This document shows positions 1-7,583 of a stretch of 16,049 bases of DNA, in pieces. The stretch is taken from NCBI GenBank assembly GCA_029934875.1, contig JAOZLK010000029.1, forward strand, positions 1 through 16,049, written 5' to 3'. Position 1 is the stretch's first letter. Every line of letters begins with the position of its first letter. This DNA is from Bacteroidales bacterium. Lineage in GTDB: Bacteria; Bacteroidota; Bacteroidia; Bacteroidales; GCA-2748055. The translations under genes and the position numbers were made by a program. The notes below the pieces were generated by a model. It saw only the letters and a list, made by a program, of their open reading frames with translations, made no database searches and was not told where the DNA came from.

Positions 1-1
1 C

Positions 2-1054
2 AATGCTTTCCCCTTTGTGAAGTTCATTGATGGTAGCAGGTCCTATACCCTGAATGGGGTGAGCATCGAAATTAGCAGGGGAACTTATCCCATAGCCAGA
101 ACACAGACCCACCATACCATGGAGGGCAGACCCATTGTAAGAGAAACGACCCTGGAAGAGTACCAGAAGGATCCGCATGCCGGGAATCACTTTCATCTTG
201 AAGCAGAGTCTCATATGAAGACCCTCTACCCCGAAGCAAAATTTGATGGCTATCACTGGGGACTGATGATCGATCTGAACAAGTGTACAGGGTGTAATAA
301 CTGCATCGTATCCTGTACCTCTGAAAACAATGTGGCAGTTGTGGGCAAGGAGGAGGTGAAGAAGCGCAGAATCCTGCACTGGCTGCGCATTGACCGATAT
401 TATTCAGAAACGCCCGACAACCCGAGGGTTTTTCAACAGCCTGTAATGTGTCAGCACTGTGATAATGCTCCCTGTGAGAATGTTTGCCCGGTTTCGGCAA
501 CCATGCACAGTAACGAGGGTCTCAACCAGGTGGCCTATATACGATGCATTGGTACCAAATATTGCATCAACAATTGCCCCTACCGGGTAAGGAGATTCAA
601 CTGGTACAATTATGTGAAAAACGACAAGTTTGACTATAACTTCAACAGCGACCTGGCACGACTGGCACTCAATCCCGATGTCACAGTACGGGAACGTGGG
701 GTGGTGGAGAAATGCACCTTTTGTGTGCAACGGATTCAGGAGAAAAAAATGGAGGCCAAGTTGGAGAATCGTCCACTTATGGATGGGGAAATTCAACCGG
801 CCTGCGCTCAGTCATGTCCTTCCGGCGCCCTGGTTTTCGGCAACATGAACGATCCGGAGGCGAAGGTGAGTAAGCTGAAAAAACAGGAGCGGAATTATCA
901 CTTGCTGGAGCAATTGCATACCCTTCCATCGGTGGGTTACCTTACCAGGGTGAGGAATGTGGAACCCGGTCCGGAATCTGAAGTGCACCCGGGTCCGGAA
1001 TCTGAAGCGCACCCGGGTCACCAGGAAGATCATACACACGAACAACATGGATAA
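2..1054 (+). CDS. actB: ACIII subunit ActB, C-terminal iron-sulfur part (5' partial)
   Basis: This is the iron-sulfur electron-transfer part of ActB, the peripheral subunit of alternative complex III (menaquinol:cytochrome c/oxidase oxidoreductase). The frame is open from base 2, so the molybdopterin-oxidoreductase-like N-terminal part lies outside the window; a GTG at 17 is internal. Counting from that GTG, cysteine groups typical of ActB are visible: C90/C93/C96/C100, C145/C148/C153/C157, C177/C183/C187 (CIGTKYC..NCPYRVRRFN) and C233/C236 with C263/C267. In the family these bind several cubane-type clusters. The protein ends in a His-rich tail made partly of a duplicated 8-residue unit. It is followed 17 bp later by actC in the same direction. 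Family assignment is secure; the number and type of clusters are inferred from studied homologues. Confidence 0.93.
   Translation, partial: NAFPFVKFIDGSRSYTLNGVSIEISRGTYPIARTQTHHTMEGRPIVRETTLEEYQKDPHAGNHFHLEAESHMKTLYPEAKFDGYHWGLMIDLNKCTGCNNCIVSCTSENNVAVVGKEEVKKRRILHWLRIDRYYSETPDNPRVFQQPVMCQHCDNAPCENVCPVSATMHSNEGLNQVAYIRCIGTKYCINNCPYRVRRFNWYNYVKNDKFDYNFNSDLARLALNPDVTVRERGVVEKCTFCVQRIQEKKMEAKLENRPLMDGEIQPACAQSCPSGALVFGNMNDPEAKVSKLKKQERNYHLLEQLHTLPSVGYLTRVRNVEPGPESEVHPGPESEAHPGHQEDHTHEQHG
962..1018 (+). repeat. 24-nt in-frame tandem repeat in actB 3' end
   Basis: Two copies of a 24-nt unit (962-985 and 986-1009) plus 9 nt of a third encode EPGPESEV, HPGPESEA and HPG. The copies share at least 16 identical consecutive bases. 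The repeat lies in the tail, after the last cluster-binding cysteines, and is followed by HQEDHTHEQHG, so the subunit ends in a flexible, His-rich extension. Confidence 0.85.
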
Positions 1055-1071
1055 CAAACCTTACAGATACT

Positions 1072-2460
1072 ATGTATAATACGGAAGTCAGGGGACCGCT
1101 GATCCTGGGGAATAAATCCCTGGGCCAGATTACGGCGGATATTACCTCCCCACTCTATGCTCGTCCAAAGTTCTGGTGGATCGTAGGACTTGGAATCAGC
1201 TCGATACTTATGCTGCTGGGATTCTGGTCCATCTATGTGACCATCTCCCAGGGGATTGGTACCTGGGGTGTAAATAATACCGTGGGATGGGGCTGGGCCA
1301 TCATTAATTTCGTGTGGTGGATCGGGATCGGCCATGCCGGTACCGCCTTCTCCATTTTTCTCCTGATCCTGAGACAGGAATGGCGTTCTTCCATCAACCG
1401 TGCAGCTGAAGCGATGACCGTGGTGGCTGTGGCCTGTGCTGCGATTTTCCCGGCCCTGCACATGGGCCGGATCTGGGATGCATTCTTCATTTTCCCTTAT
1501 CCCAATACACGCGGACCTTTGTGGGTGAATTACAATTCTCCACTCTTCTGGGACTTTATCGCCATATCGGCCTACCTTTTGATCTCGGCCTCTTTCTGGT
1601 ACCTGGGAATGATCCCCGATTTTGCCACCATTCGTGACAATACTAAATCGAAGATAAAAAAGGCAGCCTACGGCTTCTTTGCCATGGGATGGAGAGGTTC
1701 AGTGGGAGAGTGGAAGCGTTACGAAGGGCTCTCTTACATCCTGGGAGGTATCGCTGCTGTCCTGGTGGTGTCAGTTCACTCCATTGTTTCAACCGACTTT
1801 GCTGTATCCGTAGAGCCTGGCTGGCATACAACCATCTTTCCGCCCTACTTTGTGATTGGGGCTATCTTTTCAGGATTTGGAATGGTAATGACACTGATGA
1901 TTATCCTTCGTAAGATCTACAAACTGGAGGATTTTATAACAAATGCTCACCTCGACAAAGTTGCCAAGATCCTGATTTTCATTTCGCTGATTATGGGAAC
2001 TGCCTACCTGACCGAAATCTTCCTGGCCTGGTACTCGGGCAACGAATATGAGATATTCACCTTCTTTCATAATCGGATTACCGGCGAGTTCACCATCCAG
2101 TTCTGGTGCATGTTCGTCTTCAACGCCCTGGTGCCTCAGCTCATGTGGTTCAAGAAGATCCGTAGCAATCTGCTGATCGTATTTATTATTTCCATTCTCA
2201 TCAACGTGGGAATGTGGTTCGAGCGCTTTAATATTGTAATCACCTCCCTTACAAAGAATTATCTACCATCTGCCTGGGCCAGTTACACCCCCACATTTGT
2301 GGAGATCTCCATGTACCTTGGTACCATTGGCATCTTTACATTCGGTGTGCTGCTTTTCTTCAAGTACATTCCCATGATTGCCATCTCCGAGGTGAAAGCG
2401 GTGAATAAATTCCAGGCCAAAGAGTCAAAAGTCAAAAGTCAACCGTCAAAAGAGGATTAA
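1072..2460 (+). CDS. actC: ACIII membrane subunit ActC (NrfD/PsrC family)
   Basis: ActC is one of the two large NrfD/PsrC-like membrane subunits of alternative complex III, thought to carry the quinol-binding site and proton-path residues. The 462 residues contain about ten hydrophobic helices, and the family-typical stretch GIGHAGTAFSIFLLILRQEW (about residues 85-104) with the following FPALHMGR is clear. The ATG at 1072 gives the usual N-terminus (charged lead, then PLYARPKFWW before the first helix). There is no obvious Shine-Dalgarno, which is normal for Bacteroidota. It lies 17 bp after actB and 2 bp before actD. The C-terminal tail (KESKVKSQPSKED) is encoded by short AAAAGTC-type repeats and looks like a recent, unstructured extension. 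Confidence 0.95.
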   Translation: MYNTEVRGPLILGNKSLGQITADITSPLYARPKFWWIVGLGISSILMLLGFWSIYVTISQGIGTWGVNNTVGWGWAIINFVWWIGIGHAGTAFSIFLLILRQEWRSSINRAAEAMTVVAVACAAIFPALHMGRIWDAFFIFPYPNTRGPLWVNYNSPLFWDFIAISAYLLISASFWYLGMIPDFATIRDNTKSKIKKAAYGFFAMGWRGSVGEWKRYEGLSYILGGIAAVLVVSVHSIVSTDFAVSVEPGWHTTIFPPYFVIGAIFSGFGMVMTLMIILRKIYKLEDFITNAHLDKVAKILIFISLIMGTAYLTEIFLAWYSGNEYEIFTFFHNRITGEFTIQFWCMFVFNALVPQLMWFKKIRSNLLIVFIISILINVGMWFERFNIVITSLTKNYLPSAWASYTPTFVEISMYLGTIGIFTFGVLLFFKYIPMIAISEVKAVNKFQAKESKVKSQPSKED

Positions 2461-2462
2461 AA

Positions 2463-2966
2463 ATGGAAGCACAATATCTTATTGGGGTTTTTGATGAGGA
2501 GGAATCCATGCTCACAGCATTCCGAAGGATGAAGGAAGAAGAGCTGGAAATAGAGGATGTGTTCACACCTTACCCCATCCATGAGGTACTGGATAATCAT
2601 GGCCGGAAATCAAAAATAACTATTGTTGGATGGTTTTACGGACTGTTTGCCGCCCTTGGCGTTCTGGCCTTCCTTGTCTACACCGCGGTAATAGACTGGC
2701 CGCTCAACTACGGAGGAAAGCCCAGCAGTGCATTCCCTTCTTTCATTGTGGTTACAATCATCCTGACCATTCTCAGTATTACAATTCTGAGCCTTGGGAC
2801 CTTTTCGTGGCGTGCCAATCTTTGGCCGAGCAATGAGAAACCTATTTATCACGATAGGGCCACTGACGATAAATTTGTGATCCTTGTGAAAAAGGAGAAT
2901 GTAGATCAGAATAAGGCGAGCTCTTTGTTTAAGGAGACAGGTGCTTCAGAAATTTTAGAAAAGTAA
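2463..2966 (+). CDS. actD: ACIII subunit ActD (DUF3341)
   Basis: ActD is a small membrane subunit of alternative complex III (DUF3341 family, 167 aa, normal length). A soluble N-terminal domain opens with YLIGVFDEEESMLTAFRRMKE and is followed by two membrane helices at about residues 52-75 and 92-115. A conserved C-terminal DRATDDKFVI motif lies near 131-140. In solved ACIII structures ActD packs with the ActC/ActF core and has no cofactor; that is family knowledge. The start codon lies 2 bp after the actC stop, so translation is probably coupled. The protein ends 10 bp before actE. Confidence 0.92.
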   Translation: MEAQYLIGVFDEEESMLTAFRRMKEEELEIEDVFTPYPIHEVLDNHGRKSKITIVGWFYGLFAALGVLAFLVYTAVIDWPLNYGGKPSSAFPSFIVVTIILTILSITILSLGTFSWRANLWPSNEKPIYHDRATDDKFVILVKKENVDQNKASSLFKETGASEILEK

Positions 2967-2976
2967 AAATATAAGC

Positions 2977-3537
2977 ATGAAGAGAAACCTCATACTTGCA
3001 GCATTTGCTTCATTGGCCATGATTTCGTGCGACAGGACCCGGTCCAGCACAGGATGGGATTACATGCCCGACATGTACTATTCAAATGCCTATGAGTCAT
3101 ATACCGCCAATCCGAATTTTGCTGACGGGCTTACCATGAGAACACCAGTGGAAGGTACGGTCCCCAGGGATATGGAGCCCTTCCCCTGGAAGAAAACCGA
3201 CGAGGACCGGATCTCAGCCGGTGAAGCCCTGGTGAATCCTTATGTGGCAACAGAAGAAAATCTGGCCCGGGGTGAAGCGGCCTATGGAATATTCTGCCTC
3301 TCCTGTCATGGTGAGAAAGGTGATGGTCAGGGATTTCTTTATACCAGCAAAAAATACCCCTATCCCCCGGGCAACCTGATCAGTGAAAAGGTGACCATCC
3401 TGAATGATGGGGAGATCTATCATTCGATCACGGTAGGATATGGGATCATGGGAGCTCATGGAAACATGATCAGGCAGGACGATCGCTGGAAGATCATTTT
3501 ACACATTCGTGAGAACCTTCAACAAAAGGCGCCCTAA
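2977..3537 (+). CDS. actE: ACIII mono-heme cytochrome c subunit ActE (lipoprotein)
   Basis: ActE is the mono-heme cytochrome c subunit of alternative complex III, anchored on the periplasmic side, and passes electrons from the ActA/ActB side to the oxidase or to soluble cytochrome c. The signal peptide ends in a lipobox (AMISC, lipidated Cys18). The heme c site is C107-L-S-C110-H111, and M158 in GYGIMGAHG is the likely sixth heme ligand. At 186 aa it has the usual family length. The N-terminal region (GWDYMPDMYYSNAYESY...VEGTVPR) is the conserved ActE lead. It sits between actD (10 bp) and actF (11 bp) in the operon. Confidence 0.95.
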   Translation: MKRNLILAAFASLAMISCDRTRSSTGWDYMPDMYYSNAYESYTANPNFADGLTMRTPVEGTVPRDMEPFPWKKTDEDRISAGEALVNPYVATEENLARGEAAYGIFCLSCHGEKGDGQGFLYTSKKYPYPPGNLISEKVTILNDGEIYHSITVGYGIMGAHGNMIRQDDRWKIILHIRENLQQKAP

Positions 3538-3548
3538 ATTAATTTCAA

Positions 3549-4712
3549 ATGGAAGAGAGACTCAAATTATCCCGGATCTATATAATTGCATGCCTGTCTA
3601 TGATTGTCATCGGTATTGCGGCACTTGTTGTCGCCTTCATTGGTGATCCTCAAAGGGCATGGGCCAACTACCTTTTAAATAATGTCTACTTTCTCTCCCT
3701 GGCCGTGGGAGCCATGTTTTTTTTATCCATCCAACGTGTAAGCCACTCGGGGTGGTCGGCCGGATTTATTCGGGTACCGGAAGCCATGGGGGCCTACATT
3801 CCCATAGCAGCTGTGCTTTTCCTGCTGCTGATTCCCGGAGCCCATTCGCTCTATCACTGGTCACATGCCGATGCAGTAAGTCACGATTCGCTGCTGGCTC
3901 ATAAGGCACCCTACCTGAATCTCCCTTTCTGGGTGATCAGGATGGTAGTTTTTTTCGGGCTATGGATTCTCATGACATGGCTGATACGCCGTCTCTCCCG
4001 GCGGGAAGATTTATCGGGAGGTCTCAGCTTCTTTAAGAAGGGTGAGCATTACGCCAAGATTTTTATTTTCATCGTGATTATTACCTTCTCATTTGCCATG
4101 ATCGACTGGATCATGTCCATCGATGCGCACTGGTACAGCACTATTTTTGCCATCAAAAATTTTGTGGCAGCATTTCACCACGCTGCCATCATTATCGTCT
4201 TTATCGTCTTGATACTCAACCAGCGTGGTTATTTCCCTTTCCTTAGCAAATCTCATGTGGGTGACTTTTCACGGTATATTTTCATGCTCTGTATTATCTG
4301 GGGCTACTTCTGGTTTACAGAATTCATGCTGATCTGGTATGCCAATATACCCGAGGAGACTACCTATTTCATTACCCGCGTAAGGGGTGAAGGGTGGAGG
4401 CCTTTCTTTTTTGCCAACCTTCTGATCAACTGGTTTCTCCCCTTTGTTTTACTGATGCCCAAAGCCATCGGCCAGAACAAGCTGGTAGTGAAAATTGTGA
4501 TTCCGGTTTTGATTGTGGGTCAGTTTATTGATCTCTACTTGCAGATTTTCCCAGGGACGGTTGGTAAGCAGGTACTGGGTTTCCAGGAAATTGGTATTTT
4601 TGTCGGCTTTGCAGGGCTGTTTATGTTGGTTGTGGGCTACGCATTAAGCCGGGGTAATCTTTATCCGGTCAACCACCCTTACCTGGAGGAATGCAAACAT
4701 CATCATACTTAA
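3549..4712 (+). CDS. actF: ACIII membrane subunit ActF
   Basis: ActF is the second NrfD-like integral membrane subunit of alternative complex III and forms the membrane core with ActC. The 387 residues show about ten hydrophobic helices. Family landmarks are the N-terminal GDPQRAWANYLLNNVYFLSLAVGAMFF region, a His-bearing loop HSLYHWSHAD, and IDWIMSIDAHWYSTIFAIKNFVAAFHHA in the middle. Charged residues inside helices (for example D in IDWIMSID and E in WFTEFMLIWYAN) match positions proposed in homologues for a proton path. It follows actE after 11 bp and precedes the UbiA-like gene after 4 bp, so the six genes are probably one transcript. Confidence 0.93.
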   Translation: MEERLKLSRIYIIACLSMIVIGIAALVVAFIGDPQRAWANYLLNNVYFLSLAVGAMFFLSIQRVSHSGWSAGFIRVPEAMGAYIPIAAVLFLLLIPGAHSLYHWSHADAVSHDSLLAHKAPYLNLPFWVIRMVVFFGLWILMTWLIRRLSRREDLSGGLSFFKKGEHYAKIFIFIVIITFSFAMIDWIMSIDAHWYSTIFAIKNFVAAFHHAAIIIVFIVLILNQRGYFPFLSKSHVGDFSRYIFMLCIIWGYFWFTEFMLIWYANIPEETTYFITRVRGEGWRPFFFANLLINWFLPFVLLMPKAIGQNKLVVKIVIPVLIVGQFIDLYLQIFPGTVGKQVLGFQEIGIFVGFAGLFMLVVGYALSRGNLYPVNHPYLEECKHHHT

Positions 4713-4716
4713 ACGA

Positions 4717-5556
4717 GTGACTCACCCTTATCGCACCTTTCATTTCCTTAGCCTGGATATTGTACTTGGCACATTAGCCACATCCGTACTGGCTGCCCGT
4801 TTATTTGAGGCAAATCCCGGATGGGCCTGGTGGGTAGCCCTGGCCATGACTGTCTGGGTGCTTTATACCGGCGACCACCTTCTGGATGCCTGGAAGCACC
4901 GAAAAAGCAGCAAGCGTGAGATGCATAGCTATATTTTCAGGAAAAAGGGCATCCTGATTTATATCCTGGGAGTGGTAAGCGTAGCCGACCTGATTGTGGT
5001 CTTCAATTTCCTGGACACGGCCATGCTCAAAGTGGCCCTGCTGATGGCAGGAGGAGTATTCCTGTTTTACGCCATGCGACATATTTTCAGGAGTAACAGG
5101 CTGTTATTTATCCCTGGTGAGTTTTTTGTGCTACTCATCTATCTGGCCGGTGCCTGGATGGGCCCTTATATAGCCCGTAGCCTTCCTCTGAGCTCCGGGC
5201 ATATCCTGATCCTGGCAATGATGGCCGGAGTGCTCTTGCTGAACCTGGGTGTAATCTCCCTGTATGATGTGAAGATTGATAGCCGCCTGGGAATTTCCAC
5301 ACTGGCCGGAACACTGGGAAAGAAATCAAGCCGAAGACTGATGATCGCAACAGCCGCCATGGTACTCCTGATGGCTCTGCTGCAATTTTTGGTTTACGGA
5401 ACAGAACGCTCTTCGCAGTTTGCCCTGATCCTGGCAGCGATGGCCGGCCTGCTTTTGTGGGTCCTGCTGAGCCCCTCCCTTTTCAGAAAGCAGGAAGCAT
5501 ACAGGCTGGTTGCCGATGCAGTACTCTATATGGGTTTTCTCTCCTTTCTTATATAA
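4717..5556 (+). CDS. UbiA-like membrane prenyltransferase family protein
   Basis: This is a polytopic membrane protein of 279 residues that resembles the UbiA prenyltransferase superfamily. The best evidence is the second Asp motif, YDVKIDSRLGISTLAG (D184, D188), which fits DxxxDxxxGxxTL. The first Asp motif is weaker: TGDHLLDAWKHRK (D53, D57) has DxxxD spacing instead of the usual NDxxDxxxD. The start is GTG at 4717, 4 bp after the actF stop. Being last in the ACIII operon suggests a link to quinone or heme lipid chemistry, but substrate and activity cannot be read from the sequence. A separate cyoE lies at 10208-11098, so this is not simply the heme O synthase. The altered first motif could mean altered specificity or loss of catalysis. 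Confidence 0.6.
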   Translation: MTHPYRTFHFLSLDIVLGTLATSVLAARLFEANPGWAWWVALAMTVWVLYTGDHLLDAWKHRKSSKREMHSYIFRKKGILIYILGVVSVADLIVVFNFLDTAMLKVALLMAGGVFLFYAMRHIFRSNRLLFIPGEFFVLLIYLAGAWMGPYIARSLPLSSGHILILAMMAGVLLLNLGVISLYDVKIDSRLGISTLAGTLGKKSSRRLMIATAAMVLLMALLQFLVYGTERSSQFALILAAMAGLLLWVLLSPSLFRKQEAYRLVADAVLYMGFLSFLI

Positions 5557-5568
5557 ATTGGAATATAG

Positions 5569-5598
5569 CCATTACCCATGGAAACATGGCCATTACCC
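5569..5598 (+). repeat. Left copy of 30-bp repeat flanking the accessory segment
   Basis: This 30-bp stretch matches 9748-9777 at 26 of 30 positions in the same orientation. It contains a small perfect hairpin, CCATG-GAAA-CATGG. The two copies lie about 4.2 kb apart, one after the ACIII operon and one near the end of the cox operon, and bracket the cassette cluster. It is probably one member of a dispersed intergenic repeat family and not a site-specific target duplication, because similar degenerate pieces (TGGCCATAT...) lie nearby at 5668-5700. Confidence 0.6.
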
Positions 5599-5603
5599 TT
5601 CTC

Positions 5604-5755
5604 GCTTAAACCGAGCTAGCGAGCTCAGCTAAACCTTTTGCAAAGGTTTGTAGGCTTCGAAGTCCAATGGCCATATTTCATAGCTTGGGAATGAATATCA
5701 AACTCCTTGCTTAAACTGAGCTAGCGAGCTCAGTGAAGCTAAACTTTTTGCAAGG
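5604..5755 (+). repeat. Pair of direct repeats with hairpins
   Basis: Two related copies lie at about 5604-5647 and 5709-5755. Each runs from GCTTAAAC through GAGCTAGCGAGCTCAG to a CTAAAC-T(n)-GCAA end; the second has about 5 extra bases. The second contains a perfect 8-bp hairpin at 5715-5734 (ACTGAGCT, loop AGCG, AGCTCAGT). The first is followed by another perfect 8-bp hairpin at 5631-5649 (AAACCTTT, loop TGC, AAAGGTTT). One of these could end transcription of the ACIII operon, but neither has a clear T-run. A dispersed intergenic repeat is the simpler reading. Confidence 0.6.
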
Positions 5756-5891
5756 GCAGTGTCGTCTGATATTCTTTTGCAAGAAGTCCACCTGTTTTCG
5801 TCACTTCCTTTCATATTATTGCTAAGAGCAGTGGCTGTTATCGTATAGCCAAAACTGCCGGATCCTTTTCCGATCCGAACACAGTTCTCCT

Positions 5892-5963
5892 CCTGAAATT
5901 CCCTCGCCACATCCTGAAATCCTCTCGCCACATCCTGAAATTCCCTCGCCACATTCTGAAATG
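5892..5963. repeat. 21-nt tandem repeat, 3.4 copies
   Basis: Units at 5892-5912, 5913-5933 and 5934-5954, plus 9 nt more, share the pattern CCTGAAAT-CCTCGCCACAT. On the minus strand an open frame at 5698-6027 runs through it and would encode heptads like FQDVARE. That frame starts at an ATG, has no recognisable domain, and its 3' half runs across the dispersed repeats at 5709-5755, so I do not call it a gene. The unit length is the same as the unrelated tandem repeat at 9775-9816. Confidence 0.75.
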
Positions 5964-6042
5964 TAGAACCAAACACCTTTCTGCTTGAAAACTGCTTAAT
6001 AATGCTCCAACTCAATTGACTACTCATGAAAAGGGATCTAAA

Positions 6043-6143
6043 TTATCCAGTTATTATCTTATTTGGTGCTTTTCGGATATAGAATATCCCTTTATAGATA
6101 TTTAATATCCAAATCAACATCAATATGGTTAATAACTGGATAA
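6043..6143. repeat. Foldback / MITE-like element with 14-bp inverted ends
   Basis: TTATCCAGTTATTA at 6043-6056 is a perfect inverted copy of TAATAACTGGATAA at 6130-6143. The interior is AT-rich and holds a smaller perfect palindrome (GGATAT-AGA-ATATCC, near 6078-6092). The hexamer ATCTAA occurs just outside at 6036-6041 and again at 6149-6154, possibly a target duplication, although the two are not at equal distances from the inverted ends. It could be a miniature transposable element, or a structural spacer in the intergenic region. Confidence 0.5.
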
Positions 6144-6375
6144 AATACATCTAATTCAAAATGTTTTTTTCATCCTTAGTATCGATATAAGCCCCGCTTG
6201 TACCATATACCAGGAAAGGAATCAAGTTCTGCCATCAAGGTAAGAAGGGATTGGGTTATAACACCGTTTACAAACGCTACCACCCAGTCATTGATTATGC
6301 AATTAGTTTTTGATTGAAAGCCTGTATAATATGTTGTATATTTATTGTTATGCCGCTATTGGCAATAGAATATAT
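6144..6375. other. Spacer with no recognisable gene
   Basis: No frame here encodes anything I recognise. A weak promoter-like pair lies at TTG 6314-6316 and TATATTTA 6337-6344 (20-bp spacer; Bacteroidota consensus TTG...TAnnTTTG with a mismatch at the last base). It could serve the PD40 gene through a leader of about 130 nt. No attC- or attI-like hairpin is visible up to base 6376, where the first cassette appears to begin. Confidence 0.4.
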
Positions 6376-6472
6376 GTTCCATGTACATTTTCATTAATTG
6401 CATGTTATTTGGAGACACATTTATCAGAGATTAATGGCAATTTAGGCCCTGAAAAGCAAAAACAATATACTT

Positions 6473-7399
6473 GTGAAAATACTAATTACACATATTGTCC
6501 TATTAATGACTGCAATAACTTATTCAAATGATTTATTGGGTCAGTACATGAAAAAGAGTTTGAGCGGAGAGTATTTGGGACAGCAAAAGCCTAGCCTAAA
6601 ACCAAAAATATTTGCTCCTAATATTGTTTCCAAGACAGGGGAATATGAATTCGGTTCAGTTTTTTCATCTGATGGTAATGAATTCTATTACGGTGTTGAT
6701 GTAAATGGTAAATCTGAAATAAGATTTATGGTTCGCAAAAACAATCAATGGAGTATTCCTAAAAGAGTTGGTTTTTGTAAAGGGTTTAGTTGCAACGACC
6801 CCTTTTTCTCTCCATATGATGATAAGCTATTTTTCATATCTGATATGCCTATAGTTGATTCGGTATACAAGAATGATATTGACATTTGGTATGTTATTAG
6901 GGAAGGAGAAAGTTGGTCAGAGCCTATTAACGCTGGTGAAATGATTAATACCAATAAAAACGAATACTATATCTCCTTTACTAAGGAAGGAACGATGTAC
7001 TTTGCTTCAAATGCAGGAACAACAGACACTACCAAATGGAACTATGATATTTACTATTCAGAATCTAAGGATTGGGAGTTTCAAAAGCCGGTAAGATTGT
7101 GTGATAGCATTAATACTATTGGGTACGAGGCAGATGTTTTTATCTCTCCTGATGAGCGTTTCATTATTTTTTGTTCATATAGGGATTCAGGATTTGGTCA
7201 AGGCGATTTGTATATCAGCTTCAAGGAAAATGGTACCTGGTCAAAGGCAATAAATATGGGAGAGGATATAAACACAGAAGGGCATGAGTTATGTCCTTTT
7301 GTGACTGCGGATGGCGAATTCCTTTTCTATACAAGTAATGAAGATATTTATTGGGTTGATACAGGAATCATTGATGCCCTCAGAAATGAAAGTCCGTAA
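6473..7399 (+). CDS. Secreted PD40 / WD40-like beta-propeller protein
   Basis: This 308-residue protein is probably exported. It starts at GTG 6473 with a hydrophobic leader (KILITHIVLLMTAITYSNDLLG) without a lipobox. The rest consists of TolB-type PD40 blades: FGSVFSSDGNEFYYG near 60-74, NDPFFSPYDDKLFFIS near 108-123, EYYISFTKEGTMYFAS near 164-179, ADVFISPDERFIIFCS near 220-235 and CPFVTADGEFLFYTS near 274-288. Intervening DIWYV, DIYYS, DLYIS and DIYWV strands repeat with it. Such propellers usually bind proteins or ligands; no catalytic residues can be named. It is the only gene of predicted cassette 1 and is followed by attC1 27 bp later. A family-level call is safe, a function is not. Confidence 0.75.
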   Translation: MKILITHIVLLMTAITYSNDLLGQYMKKSLSGEYLGQQKPSLKPKIFAPNIVSKTGEYEFGSVFSSDGNEFYYGVDVNGKSEIRFMVRKNNQWSIPKRVGFCKGFSCNDPFFSPYDDKLFFISDMPIVDSVYKNDIDIWYVIREGESWSEPINAGEMINTNKNEYYISFTKEGTMYFASNAGTTDTTKWNYDIYYSESKDWEFQKPVRLCDSINTIGYEADVFISPDERFIIFCSYRDSGFGQGDLYISFKENGTWSKAINMGEDINTEGHELCPFVTADGEFLFYTSNEDIYWVDTGIIDALRNESP

Positions 7400-7422
7400 G
7401 GTATAGACAATTGAATTGTATG

Positions 7423-7519
7423 ACATGGAACAAATCACTAAAGCCGACCGCGACGCGTGTCACGCCCTTCGCAAAATGACAAAGGTTGCGCCACGCTACG
7501 GCGGCTTCCACCGTTCCAC
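7423..7519 (+). repeat. attC-like recombination site 1
   Basis: This imperfect inverted repeat of about 95 nt has the four-box layout of integron attC sites. Outer arms TGGAAC (7426-7431) and GTTCCA (7513-7518) pair perfectly. Unequal spacers (AAATCACT and CCACC) follow, then inner arms AAGCCG and CGGCTT pair. Further pairing continues inward (CCG with CGG, GCGTG with CACGC, CGCCCTT with AAGGTTGCG) to a loop near CGCAAAATGACA, leaving unpaired bases on one side as in known sites. It lies 26 bp after the PD40 stop. The predicted cut is between 7513 and 7514. Confidence 0.72.
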
Positions 7520-7583
7520 AGCGAGTTAAAAAGACCATGTTTTTCCTTATATTTAGTTAGCGTTATTAGTAACGGAACCCGAA

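Noticed and set aside
5892..5963. Possible CRISPR array
   Set aside because: Units are contiguous with no spacers and there are no cas genes. The same holds for the repeat at 9775-9819.
5698..6027. 109-residue open frame on the minus strand over the 21-nt repeat
   Set aside because: Its length comes partly from the tandem repeat and its 3' half reads through dispersed intergenic repeats; no recognisable domain. Kept only as a repeat feature and a low-interest finding.
6310..6531. 73-residue open frame on the + strand
   Set aside because: It overlaps the start of the PD40 gene, crosses the predicted cassette head at 6376, is rich in Cys, Tyr and Asn as expected from AT-rich noncoding sequence, and shows no domain.
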